A stretch of 64,000 bases of DNA from assembly GCF_000417875.1 (NCBI RefSeq), contig NW_006920896.1, positions 247,103 through 311,102 of the forward strand. The letters run 5' to 3'. The translations under genes were made by a program, and so were the position numbers. The number at the start of each line of letters is the position of its first letter. Positions within the stretch are counted from its first letter, which is position 1. Under the pieces are notes generated by a model. That model was not told the origin of the DNA, did not search any database, and saw only the letters and a program-made list of their open reading frames with translations. The DNA is from Pseudozyma flocculosa PF-1. Its lineage: Eukaryota > Basidiomycota > Ustilaginomycetes > Ustilaginales > Ustilaginaceae. This document shows positions 1-10,276 of this stretch, piece by piece.

Positions 1-27
1 GGGGGCGTGTTGGGCAGCCGCCTAACA
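1..27. mobile_element. End of an LTR, second copy of the 673-981 family
   Basis: The last 26 bases before position 28 match the right end of the solo LTR at 673-981 almost perfectly: both read GTTGGGCAGCCGCCTAACA, and differences appear only a few bases further in. The copy ends in TAACA at 27 and continues beyond the left edge of the window. It has the same orientation as the complete LTR. Its flanking duplication cannot be checked because the other end is not in the window. Confidence 0.7.
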
Positions 28-172
28 CCCGACAGGATGGCAAGCAAGGCGGTACTGGCCGCCAAGGAGCCCCCTGAGGCGGTCGATAATCTCCAAGCTG
101 CCGTTGCCGACAGTCACGATTGGCCGCTCCTGGCTGCCGTTGCCCCATGCATCCAGCAAGAGCAGGCTGCCG

Positions 173-438
173 CTGCCAGTGATGCCAAAGCACTTGATGT
201 GTGGGCTCTGGAGCACTCCAAAGTGCTTCCAGATGGCATGATGAGGGCTCAGGCCCTCAAGCTTGCCAATGGTCACCAAGGCCTGGGTGCTGATGTGCAC
301 CACATTGCACTGCTGCAACCACTCACTCATTGGGCTGGCATGCTCTGCAGCTCTGCACTGAAGTGGCTAGCAACTGGCCATGATGTCCTCTATCTGAAGG
401 CCCTTGATGTAGAAATGCAACAGCAGTGTCAGGTGTAA
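173..438. other. CpG-free block
   Basis: These 266 bases contain no CG dinucleotide at all, although G+C content is moderate and TG/CA dinucleotides are plentiful. Sequence on both sides has normal, dense CpG. No gene is recognised in it. The pattern is that left by cytosine deamination at CpG (methylation decay or a RIP-like process acting on repeats) and suggests an old, silenced repeat. Confidence 0.75.
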
Positions 439-672
439 CGGTTGACCTGGCGAGGGCGCAGAGGAGTATCCGTTGGGCGGAGAAGTCTCTGCGTGTTGGA
501 GGGCGATCGCTTTGGTGCTCCCATCAGAGGCGTGAGCAAGGTTCGGGAACGGCGGGTTGATACCGAGGGCGGCTGTGAGCACCGTTGGCAGGCGTCCACG
601 GTCAAGGATGACTACTGAAGTGAGCTGGCGAGGTGATCTGTCGATAGGCGTTGTATTTGCTAGGCAACGGTA

Positions 673-981
673 TGTTACGCCCTCGGGGTCTTGGGATACC
701 GCGGGCGGCCGAGGACGGTAGTGGGCTTGCACGGAGAGGTCAGGGATGAGGAGGAGTGGGATATCGATGCTGCACCAGTCTTCAGTGAGAAGAGGATATA
801 GTACATTCGACGAGGAGACCATCAGGGGCCTCCTCGGGAACCTAGGGACTTTATACTGGCCCCCTCGGGATCCCCTCGTGGCCGAGGGGCCGGCTGCGGC
901 AATTGCCGCTTGGCTCCGCCGTCCGTCAGCCCTTCCTCGGGACTCGGGCACCCGCGGGGCACGTTGGGCAGCCGCCTAACA
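673..981 (-). mobile_element. Solo LTR of an LTR retrotransposon with 5-bp target-site duplication
   Basis: The element begins TGTTACG at 673 and ends CCTAACA at 981, giving the inverted TGTTA...TAACA termini typical of LTRs. It is bounded on both sides by the same five bases, CGGTA (668-672 and 982-986), a perfect target-site duplication, so this is a solo LTR left after recombination between the two LTRs of a full element. The minus strand carries a TATAAAG box at 855-849, so that strand is the more likely transcription direction. The sequence is CpG-rich and has repeated CCTCGGG words. No gag or pol sequence is present, so the superfamily (copia or gypsy) cannot be called. Orientation is an inference from the TATA box. 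Confidence 0.85.
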
Positions 982-1502
982 CGGTAGCCTCGGGCTCTCA
1001 CGTCGATGGAAGACAAGCAAGCTGTGAGGACTGGTATTGACTAGGCTGGATGAGGGGCATCCAGTCTACCGACGGGGAGGAGGACTAGGCTATATACTGT
1101 CTACCTACGGCGTCGAGGCATCCCTGCCTTGACCAATCAGGAATGGCCTCTATTGTCCTATTGTCCTCCATTGTCATCCCAAGGCATTGCTCCGAGGTGG
1201 GACGCCACCGTCGTGCCCAAAGCCTAGCCCTTGGCCCTCGGTGCGGATCCGAAGCATCCTCCTGCCAGCAGGAGCAACTGCGGAGCCGCATGGTGCATGC
1301 CGACGCCGCCTGGCGCGCAGAGGATTGCTGGCGGCCTGGTGATTCCTCTCCGCGGCGGCGCGGAGAGAATTCACCTCGGCTCCGGAATCCTCTGCTCCGC
1401 TGGCCTGCGCCGCTCAGCCCCGATTTGGCCAGGGCTGTGACATCAGGCAGGGAGGAACAAGGCTGTTGCTTGATGGACCAAAGTGATGACACCATCAAGC
1501 CG
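982..1502. other. Accessory intergenic DNA with a GC-rich hairpin
   Basis: No gene is recognised here. At 1342-1370 an imperfect inverted repeat (ATTCCTCTCCGCG facing CGCGGAGAGAAT) can form a stem of about 12 bp around a short GC loop. The open frames that cross the region on both strands look like GC-driven shadows and match no family I know. Confidence 0.4.
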
Positions 1503-1760
1503 GCTGCAACAAAGGCAGTCATGAGTGTTGCAACAAGGTGTGAGAGTGGGGCTGGAGCAAGAGTTGTTTGATGCATCCATGAAGGCAACAGAGCACCAGT
1601 CAGAGGCTGTAAAGATGGCAAAGGGGCCTTGCACTGCAAGAGGAACAGTCATGAAATGGCTCTTGTTGAGCTTTGCATCAGTCCTGTGGGACTGATGGTG
1701 CAGCAGAGCTGTGTGAGTGAGTCCATAGGGCTGATGTCCTTGCTCCTCAAACATGCAGGA
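1503..1760. other. Second CpG-free block
   Basis: These 258 bases again lack any CG dinucleotide, and extending left to about 1423 adds only one (at 1501). The block stops abruptly at 1761, where CpG-rich DNA leading into the first host gene begins. No coding sequence is recognised. It has the same character as 173-438, and the two may be parts of one decayed repeat, though I see no clear sequence match between them. Confidence 0.72.
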
Positions 1761-1986
1761 CGAGGCTGGAGGAAGGTGGCCATTGTCGCTTTGTTTCACG
1801 GAAGCTCGACTCCGGCCGACACCTGCAAGGGTCAGCTGCCACCCCGCAGACCCTTGGACCACCTCGCTTCGCTACGCCTCGAGACAGCGACAGGGCCGTG
1901 TCACGGCTTGCTGTGGTCGTTGCCCTTCTGGGCCCTTGTCAAACAAGACAAGCAAGGCTGTCGCATCTGGCCAGCAGATGCTGCCG

Positions 1987-1993
1987 TATAAAG
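1987..1993 (+). promoter_or_regulatory. TATA box of the mpaB-like gene
   Basis: TATAAAG lies 166 bp upstream of the ATG at 2159, at the boundary where CpG-rich host DNA begins. This is an appropriate distance for a fungal core promoter, but the transcription start is not known. Confidence 0.45.
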
Positions 1994-2158
1994 AGAGAAA
2001 CTGCCTGGCCCCGGTCTGAGCCTCGACGGTTTCCATCTCGACCACCGTCGGCACGGCCAGCACCACCAGCACCATATCCCCACTGTGGCGACGATAACCA
2101 GCGACACGCCGCTACCTCGCCCTCCCACGAACCGCACGCCCTCCTCTACCGGCCCACA

Positions 2159-3812
2159 ATGACATCGTACCTCGTCGCCGCCGCGTTTGTCGTGGGCCTG
2201 CACTGTCTGTACGTCTCTGCGGTGCGGTACGCCCGGCTGCGCGACATCGAGGCGCGGTACGGCGGCAAGTACAGCCACACGCTCGAGGAGCGCAAGCGGA
2301 CGGGCAAGCCGCGCATGATCGACACGTACACGGGCGTGCGCGACGCGCAGCGCATCGTGCGGCTGGTCAACATGTACGATGCGCCGTACCTGTACGGCAA
2401 GGCGATCGAGTTTGGCCTGTTCAAGACGTACGCCATCCCGACCATCTCGAGCCTGCTCCTCGCGACGGGACAGCTGTCGAGGTCCGACAATGCCCCGCGC
2501 CGCTACGCCGATACGGCGGGACTCATCCAGGCCTTTCTCACCTACCCGCTTCCCCCGCTCGACTTCGACGGCCAGGACGACCGACCCGACTCGCCCGAAA
2601 GCTGGGAGTGCGTCGGCGACGACATCTCTGACCCGCGCTCCGCCATCGCCCTGGCCCGCATGAACTTCCTCCACTCGCGCTGGAACGCCAGGATCTCCAA
2701 CGACGACCTCCTCTACACGCTCTCGGTGTTTGTCGTCGAACCGGTATCCTGGCTCGAGCGGCACGAGTGGCGCCCCATGTCGCGCCTGGAAAAGGAGGCC
2801 CTGTTTGCCATGCTCTACCACGTCGGCAGGTGCATGGGCATCCGCGACATTCCAGAGACGTACGACGAGCTCGCCGCCTGGAGCGAGGCCTACGAGGCGC
2901 GCCATGCCGTCTTTGCCGAATCGAATGCCCAAGTGGCCACCTACACCTTCGACCTGCTCCTCTACCACGTCCCCGCCTCGCTCCACACGCTCGGACGCCA
3001 ATTTGCAGGTGAGCAGCCGGTCGCCCGCACTTCCATTCACGGCGACGGACGCGCTGACCTTGTTTTTTCACTTGGTGTTTGCATTGCATCGGACCGTTGG
3101 CGCGCGGGCAGCCTCGCTGATGGACGACCGCCTTCGCGCCGCGTTCGCCATCCCGACGCCGCCGAGGGCCGTGTGCGCGCTCAAGGACACGCTGCTGTGG
3201 GTGCGCGCAATGCTGCTGCGCTACGTGGCGCTGCCGCGCACTCGCCCGCTGAGCAACCTGCCGCTCGGATGCGAGAACGACGGCGGCGAGTTTTCCATCG
3301 NNNNNNNNNNNNNNNNNNNNNNNNNNNNNNNNNNNNNNNNNNNNNNNNNNNNNNNNNNNNNNNNNNNNNNNNNNNNNNNNNNNNNNNGTGGTACGAGAAC
3401 CAGCCGATCTACTCGCGCCCCTTTGCCAAGGGCAGCCTCGGGTGGCTGCTCGAGACGATCAAGGTGCGAGCCGGGCTGCTGGCCGAGGAGGACCGTCGCG
3501 GGTCGAGCAAGTGGAGGGCTGCCACGCTGCCCCAGCAGCCGCAGGGACCCGTCCAGGGCCTAGGCGGCTTCCGCCTCGAAGAGATGGTGAGTCTGGCGTT
3601 CGTTCCGTGCCGCCCCGTCTTCGGCCGTGGGGAACGGCTGCTGACGAAGCTTTGTCCTCGTCCCGTCGCATCCGCGTTGATATCGTGCTGGATGTGCGTG
3701 CGATGCGCAGGGCCCCCAAGGCCTCGAGAGCAAGGGCAGGGAGCAGGTGCTGCGCAACGCCGAGGAGCTCCTCGGCCGTCCGCTCGCGGGTCCGTGGGCC
3801 TTTTCTGCGTAG
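2159..3812 (+). CDS. ER-bound oxygenase, mpaB/rubber-oxygenase-like (DUF2236 family)
   Basis: The protein has an N-terminal hydrophobic segment (about residues 4-20) and then a body with hallmarks of the fungal mpaB-like family: ARMNFLHSRW followed by NDDLLYTLSVF, then EWRPMSRLEKEA and the C-terminal motifs WYENQP and FRLEEMG. Members are membrane-bound, probably haem-dependent oxygenases; the founder cleaves a polyprenyl chain in mycophenolic acid synthesis. The substrate here is unknown. Exons: 2159-3008, 3112 to the gap, gap to 3586, and 3711-3812, with introns 3009-3111 (gtgagc) and 3587-3710 (gtgagt). The 87-N gap at 3301-3387 lies inside the gene, and the reading frame before and after it does not agree for a gap of exactly 87, so it hides an intron or has the wrong length. 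The stop is TAG at 3810. The gene converges on MED10, 111 bp away. Confidence 0.82.
3301..3387. other. Assembly gap (87 N)
   Basis: A run of N inside the mpaB-like gene. The codon phase of the coding sequence differs on its two sides, so the stated length is unlikely to be pure coding sequence. Confidence 0.95.
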
Positions 3813-3923
3813 GCCTTGTGGCTCCAGTGACTTATATAGGAATGCAAGGATCGACAATGCACCCTGCGAGAGATTGTTGCGAGCGTCTGGCCTCGTGTCA
3901 ATGATTAAAGCAAGCTGCTACGA

Positions 3924-4800
3924 TTACGAGGAGTTGGCGGGAGGCGGTGCGCCGGCGTGATCGGCGGCGAGGTCCGGAAACGCCTGGTCGAGGGCGGCCG
4001 TCAGCTTGAGATTGTACTCCTACAGGCAGGAGCGGGACAGGAGGAAGAGGAGGAAATCATCATCAGTGTCGCTGCAGTGTCGTCGGAAGCGCAGCTCGCG
4101 CGGCGTCCGACTGACCTTGACGGCGGCGTGCTGGCCGTACGAGTACTGGTTCTCGGCGGCGAGGCGGGTGACAAAGTTGCGCGTGTGGATGTCGGGATTG
4201 CGGCCGGCATCGAGCATCCTAGAGCGGGGACAAGCGGCGTGGGCGGGAGGGCGTGTCAGCGCGGAGTCGAGGAGCGGGTGGGCGAGGGATGGGTGCACTC
4301 ACTCGACAACGTCTTCGGGCACCATCGCCTTGATGTTGACCTTTGTGGCGTCGAGCTGCGCGAGCGCGTGTACAGTCTCGTTCCTGACGTCGTGCGGGCG
4401 AGCAGGGGTGCGTGTGGAGCCGTGAATGTCAGCGGGCGACCTCGGTATCGCAGCGGGGCAGGCGGGCCGGGCGAGACGGTGCGAGAGATGCGCGCACGTA
4501 CACTTTACGAGCGACGAGGTTCTCTGAACCTGGCTGCGTCTCGGCCGCGATGACGGCGATCTGGTAGAGGTTATCGACGATGGCGCGCGTCTTGTTCTCG
4601 AGGTCTGCGCGGACCAGCTCCTCGTGCGAGCGCGGCGCCTGTTGCGATTCGGCCGGTGGTGGTGCGGCTCGGGCGGGCGGTGCGGCGGCGGCGGCGGCGG
4701 CGGCCGAACGGGGCAGGTTGGCGGCAGACTGGCGAGGCGAAGGAGAGGGCGAGGGCGATGTCGGGGTGATGGTGCGTGGTCGGTTGTTTGCGGACGCCAT
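3924..4800 (-). CDS. MED10: Mediator complex subunit 10 (Med10/Nut2)
   Basis: Med10 belongs to the middle module of Mediator, which relays activator signals to RNA polymerase II. The 192-residue product has a low-complexity N-terminus (Ser/Pro then Ala-rich, residues 1-60) and then the family pattern: HEELVRADLENKTRAIVDNLYQIAV, a central KVNETVHALAQLD helix, the MVPEDVVEMLDAGRNPDIHT signature and AAENQYSYGQHAAVK near the end. Exons: 4800-4502, 4383-4303, 4218-4116 and 4019-3924. Donors are GTACGT, GTGAGT and GTCAGT; the total of 579 nt closes exactly with TAA. The start is the first ATG in frame and lies 503 bp from the divergent uL24m gene. The N-terminal extension is longer than in yeast Nut2. 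Confidence 0.88.
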
Positions 4801-5303
4801 GGCGGGCAGATGGTGCAAAGCAGGTCGATGGTTGAGAAGTAGAGGACAGCGAGGGCTTGGAAGGCGGGCAGGTAGGACGAGCAAGGCTTCGTGGGTCGAG
4901 GGACAGAGGCAGGGTCCACCTCGGTCAGGCCCACAGCGCATCGGGATCGGCGACCTCCATCGGGCGAGTGCCGATTTCGCGCGAGAGAAGCCGCTGGCCC
5001 GGAAGCCACCACGCTCGCTCGCGGGGAGAAGAAAATTGATGACCGCCGCCCGCCCGGCTCTCACGCTCCGCCTACTCCAACCTCTCCCGACGACGGATAC
5101 GACGACGACGACGACGACACCGACGACGGCGACAGACATCCTTGCTGACCGCATCACATCATCACCACCGCCACCAGCACCATCGCCGATACCGTCGCTG
5201 CCACGGTCATCGCCAATCACGCAGACACACCCGACCCCCTCTTCCAGCTCTACGCGCCCGCACACCCGCCACCCACCCGGGCGGTCCACCGACGACGACG
5301 ACC
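4801..5303. promoter_or_regulatory. Divergent promoter between MED10 and uL24m
   Basis: This 503-bp intergenic stretch must hold both promoters. It has a run of GAC/CGA triplets around 5098-5130 and another (CGACGACGACGACC) directly before the uL24m ATG. No clear TATA box is visible on either strand. Confidence 0.5.
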
Positions 5304-7127
5304 ATGTCCGCGCCCGGCACGACGAGGGGCGTGATGCGCTCGCTCAAGCACCTGCAGCCGCCGACCAAGGGGTCCAAGTTCGCAGTGCGGGCGCCCACGC
5401 ACGCCGCGCACCGCGCCAAGTTTGTCCACGTCAAGGACCGGGTGCCCTACTGGAACATTGTGCCCGGCGACCACGTCCGGCTGCGTTCCGGCCGCGTCGG
5501 CCAGAAGCAGGGCCTCGACAGCGACGAGGAGCCAAAGATCCGCGGCGAGGGTATCGTCCTCAGCATCGATCGGGAGAAGAACTGGGTCTGGCTCCGCGAT
5601 GTCGATGTGAGTCCCCGTTGCGGCCTCCCCTCTCCCCGGATGGTAGTCGGACGCACGCTCTTGATCTTGACCCCCCCTTCCCCTTGCACCGCACATCTTG
5701 GTACTGCGCTCGATGCCACCACCTTGACCGACACAGGAGCAGAACCAGCTCTCGCCCAAGTCGCTGCGGCACGTTGTCCCTCGATTGGTGGACCCGGGAG
5801 ACCCGTCCAAGGGCTACGGCCCCAACGTGTCCGAGATCCCGCGCCCCGTCCACTACTCGAACCTCATGCTCAAGATCCCCGGCTCAGAGTGAGTCGAGTC
5901 GAGAGAACCGCTGCGCCCCGCCTCGGCTGGCATCCACCGAGAGCAGCCCCCGTTTCCGCACCGCCAGACTGCTGACCGGACCCTCCGTCCTCCGTCCTCC
6001 ATCCTTCAACTTCGATCCCACCCTCCCTGCGTCCGCCCGCGCAGACAATACGCGGTGCGGCTGTCCCGTTCGCAGGTCAAGTACGACAAGCGCAAGGGCA
6101 TGTTCAAGTGGAAGCGCTTCGCCACCATCCGCAACTCGGAAGACGAGATCGCCAAGACGGGCAAGACGTTTGAGAAGGTCGAGGTGCCGTGGCCCAAGCT
6201 GCCGGGCAGGAAGAGGAGTGAGTGTCCGCCGCGCGTGTTTCCAATGCCTGCGTTCGAGGGGGATCCGGATGGCAGCCGCACAGATGTGCCGCCGAACGAG
6301 GAAAGGGGACGTCGCATGCTGACCCTCGCCGACACGCCCGCTCGCTGCCTTGCCCATGCCCTTTGCCCTCCCCTCTCTGCCCCGCTGCAGCGCTCGACTC
6401 GTACCACAGCGCCTCGTTCGAGGTCGAAAACGAGACGTGGGCGCCATGGCGACCCGAGGACCCCGTGTACCTGCCCGGGCCGGCGGCACGGACGTCTGCG
6501 CAGTCGGAGCTGCACGCCCAGGCGCTTCGGCTGCAGCGTGGCGGGATGAGCGAGGCCAAGCTGGCCAAGTCGGGCATCACGCTTCCCGCCGCGCTCGAGA
6601 TGCTCAAGCTGCGCAGCGGCGACACGAGCGGCGGCAAGGTGGGCACCTACGCCGGCTTCAAGACGGCGCGCGCCAAGTCGGCTCCGATCGCGCAGCCACC
6701 CACGCCCGCCGAGATGGTGCAGGCGCAGCGCCGCGACGTCGGTGGCTGGGCGAGCGATGCCGATATCGTCCGGCACAGGCGCAACGGCGGTCTCGCCTTC
6801 GCCGCTACCGACTACCTCGACATCGCACCGCGCCACGGACCCGCCCACGGCGGAGACTGGTCCGACCTCCCGCACTCGACCCAGCACGGCGGCCTCGACG
6901 GCGAGCGCGACCGCGCCACCGGTCGCCTCGTCAACGGCCTCAGCCGGAACGACGTCGACCGCATGCCCATCGAGCTCCTCATGAAGAATGACCTCGTCAA
7001 CGAGTCCGGCCTCAAGTGGAGGATGCGGAGGTGGAAGGACAAAAAGGCCCACGAGCAGGAGCAGGCCGCCCTCCTCAACAGGCAGCGCGACAAGCTCCTC
7101 CGGGAGCTCAACGTTCTCAAGATTTAG
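5304..7127 (+). CDS. MRPL24: Mitochondrial large-subunit ribosomal protein uL24m
   Basis: This is the mitochondrial counterpart of bacterial L24 (yeast Mrpl40), which binds 23S-type rRNA early in large-subunit assembly. A KOW-type core is visible at about residues 48-105: VPYWNIVPGDHVRLRSGR, then IRGEGIVLSIDREKNWVWLRDVD. The rest is a long fungal-type extension with basic and charged stretches, ending in a helix rich in Lys/Arg/Glu. Exons: 5304-5606, 5737-5888, 6045-6217 and 6391-7127, all donors GTGAGT. The product is 454 residues, longer than most bacterial or animal L24 proteins. The mature protein probably depends on an N-terminal import signal (MSAPGTTRGVMRSLKHLQ, basic, with no acidic residue). 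It converges on ATG37, 186 bp away. Confidence 0.85.
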
Positions 7128-7313
7128 ATCGAGCCGGCGCTGTAGCCGCTCACCGACATCGAGATCGACATCGAGATCGAGGCCCAGTGTGTCAATGGCA
7201 TGCCGCTTACGCATTTCACCGCCCGCACCGACGCTCGCCGGCGCTACATCTCTCGCGCGCAGCGACGCGCACACTCTTGACCTACCCCCTGCCATGCGTG
7301 CGCCACCCCGCTA

Positions 7314-9508
7314 CTAATCCCCCCGCTGGCTGGCCGGCCCCTGCCGCATGGCAATCGCCCGGGCGGCGGGACGGCGGAGCAGCATGCCCCGCAACCGTCG
7401 CAGCACGTGGAGCGCCAGCAGGGGATCGCCGCGACCAGTGATCTTGCGGAAGGCGTACAGAAAGACGCTCGAGACGAGCGCAAAGCTGACAATGTCGAGC
7501 GCCAGCCGCGCCGCCAGGTTGAGCAGAGCCACCAGCAGCTTGAAGGATGCCGAGAGGAGGGTGGTGGGCGCCTGGCCCCGGCCCCCCGCGTGGCCTCCGC
7601 CCGATGCGAGGAAGCTGGGCGCCAGCGCCTCGGACCGCGGGCTGCGCTGCGAGGTCGACTCGAGGCCCAGCAGCGCTCGGATGTCGTGCACGACGTTGCC
7701 GAGGGCGGCAAACAGCCGGCCCGTCGCCGTGCTACCGCCCGCTGACCCGCGCCTCCTGCGCGCATCGTCGCCGCCGGCCTTTGGCACGGCGCTCTCCACC
7801 TGGTTCAGGCGCTCGTGCAGCGCGGCGAGCGACGCCTGGATCGACTGCAGTGCCGTGTCGATCTCTGGCCGGTTCGAGGGCGGGAAGCCGGCCGTCGATG
7901 GCGGTCGAGGGATGGGCTGCGATGACGGGCCCGCCCGGCCCCCGGACCGACCGCCGATGGAACTCGGCGCGTAGGCGCTGCGCGTGTACTGCTGCGGCTC
8001 AGCCGGCCGCTGTTGGTGATGCGGATGGGGATGATGATGGGGTGCTTGGGGATGAGGGTGGTAGGGCGTCGCGGCCGAAGGGGCCGGGGACTGCAGCGTC
8101 GAGTGGAAGCGGTTCGATGCGCCCGTCACAGACGAAGGGCGGTGGGCGCGCAGACCCAGGGCGCTCGGAGGCGGCGACGAGATGTGCGAGCGGGGCGCGC
8201 CGCTTCGTGTCCGGTTGTTGGAGCGCGAGGCTGGATGGCCTTGCTGGGGAAAGTAGGATCGGTCGGGCCCTTGGCCGGATATGGCAGCCTGGCGGATCCG
8301 CGGGTCAAAGTCATCGCCGTCGTCGTCGTCGTCCGAGTCGTCGGAACCGCTCTCTTGCGAGTCGGAGGCGAGCGGCGTGGCCGCGAGCGAAGCTTGGTTG
8401 CCCCCGCGGGTGGCGGCGGTGCTGGTGCCGGCTACCGAGTCGGGCCGCGCGAGCAGGCTGTCGGTGCTGGGCCCTGCCTGAGGCACCCTTGGACGCCCCT
8501 CCCAGGGCCGGTCCTGATGCGATCTGCCCGGGGCCGAGGCACCCGTCATCTCGGAGTGTAACCGCCGGGGTTGGGCGGGCTGGTTGTCGTCTGCATCGTC
8601 GGAAGAGGCGGTGGAGCCGTCGGAATCGACCTCGGCCAGCGAGCCTGCAGTCGTCGGAGGAGAGCGAGGCATCAGTCAGCGCGAAGGCGATCCGGAGGCT
8701 GTTTGGCCGCGCGGGAAGCTAGCTTACCGTCCATGACCCTCTGTGCGACCTGTCCGGAGAATGCCTCGAGCTCCTCGATGAGAGCGGCGGCCTGCGGTCG
8801 GTCGCTGAACCTCCTCAGAATCTGGTGCGGGCAAGGTTGGGAGAGAGTGGCGTGAGTTGGCGCGGTGCGTGCGAAAGCGGCGACTCGGGACGGTGGCTTG
8901 GGCAAGGAGCGACGGACGAGGTGCGGCAACTTACCCTGAGCATCGACTCGACGTACATCTGCTTTGCGTCGCGGGCTGGGAGGCCCCTGACCTTGGCCCA
9001 TGCGTCCCTGAGGGGAGGTGAGGTGAGAATGACAAGGGTGCGAGACCAGGCTGGTGAGCAGGCAAGCCCGGAAGGCCGAAGGGCGGCAGGGAGGACGCAC
9101 CACTTTGCTCTGCCGAGCATGTCGAGCATGCCCGGGCGCTTTGACTGGACGTCACCCTCGGTAGCTGCGGTGGGGCGGAGGGAAAGCGGGTGGCAGCAAG
9201 GGGGCGAGTGGGGTGAGAAGGCAAGAGAAGAGGAGGGGCGACCTGGGCGGACAAGGACCCGGCTCACCCTGCTTGTACAGGCTGTAGAGGGCGAGTTTCT
9301 CCTCGTAGGATGTCTGGATGGGGCCTTGCTTTGGCAGCGACTGTACCATGTCGACGGTCCTGACAAACAGGCTGGAGAGGGGCGGACGGGCAGGGAGGAG
9401 GCAGGAGGCAAGAAGATGTTTGGCGTGAGTCGGTGAGTGTTGGCCCGGGTGCGTGTGGGTGTACAGGTGGTGGATACGTTACGCGTCGATGACATCTGCG
9501 CTGCTCAT
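7314..9508 (-). CDS. ATG37: Tail-anchored acyl-CoA-binding protein, Atg37/ACBD5-like
   Basis: Residues about 9-95 form an acyl-CoA-binding domain: SLPKQGPIQTSYEEKLALYS, YKQATEGDVQSKRPG, and the ligand-contacting AKWDAWAKVRGL. A long disordered Ser/Pro/His-rich linker with an acidic patch (DDSDDDDDGDD) follows, then a short coiled coil (LQSIQASLAALHERLNQVE) and a hydrophobic segment near the C-terminus (VSFALVSSVFLYAF). This order matches Atg37 and ACBD5, which sit in the peroxisomal membrane, bind long-chain acyl-CoA, and act in pexophagy and ER-peroxisome contact. Exons: 9508-9483, 9371-9268, 9164-9101, 9007-8935, 8821-8728 and 8644-7314, total 1692 nt, 563 residues. It is divergent from PEX3, which supports the peroxisomal assignment. 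A Golgi or ER tail-anchored ACBP remains possible. Confidence 0.82.
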
Positions 9509-9678
9509 GGCGGGCGACTAATTTGGTGGGTGCTGGGACGAGTGGCTGGCTGAACGGCGGGCGGCAATCTAAGTTGTCGAGCGGCAGGCGTGGTGCATGT
9601 GGCGCCGAGAGGTGATGGAGGCGGGGCGTGACGACGGCGACCAAGAGGGTGGCGAGGGGGGCGGAGCCGGCACGACAA

Positions 9679-9718
<40 letters not shown>

Positions 9719-10276
9719 CGACGGCGGGGGGAAGGAGTGCGGTCGGACGAGGATGGTGGGGACGACGCTGTCTTTGGTTGGTGATGGCGAGGTGCAAGAG
9801 GCGTGCGGGCAAGGGCCGACGTGAAAGGCAACAGGTCGAGGGTTTGCCTTGGCTGCCTGGCAGGCTGTGTGCGGGGCAAGGCTGCCGTGCCTCCTCTGAC
9901 CGGCTATCCACCGGGTCAGTCGGGCGGCATGGGGCCTGCTGGCCTGGCCAGACGAGCGAGAGCCAGCCAGAGCGGGCCGCCTGCCATCCGATGTGATTTT
10001 CCCGTGCTGCTGCTCCACACCTGGCCCCCGCCCGTCGTCTTCAGTCAAGAGTCGGTCTTCTGCCCTGCCTGGCCCGGGCTCGCGTTGAAAGCCGGCCCTG
10101 CATCCTCGGCTTGCTCCCCCGCCTTTGCCTCTTCATTCTTGTTCCTTCCACATCGACCGCATCCACCAACTCCCACTCTCCAGCCTCCATCGCACTCGAG
10201 CACAACCATACCCGCAATCCTCGCTCTACCCCACCAGCTCTGCTACCCCCCCACCGCAGCAGCAGCAGCAGCAACG
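9509..10276. promoter_or_regulatory. Shared divergent promoter of ATG37 and PEX3
   Basis: This 768-bp region separates the two start codons. It contains twelve perfect GAC triplets (9681-9716), several GCCTGGC/GCCAGGC words near 9845-9965, and a run of CAG triplets that ends only a few bases before the PEX3 ATG. No consensus TATA box is evident. Confidence 0.5.
9681..9716. repeat. (GAC)12 microsatellite
   Basis: Twelve uninterrupted GAC triplets, continuing imperfectly to about 9727. It lies in the ATG37-PEX3 promoter, roughly 175 bp from the ATG37 start. Confidence 0.9.

Noticed and set aside
22..951. A nearly open frame on the minus strand (one TAG at 367-369) that could look like a retroelement ORF
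   Set aside because: Its upstream half is the solo LTR and its stop is inside the second LTR end; the middle is CpG-depleted sequence. No gag, pol or host domain is visible.
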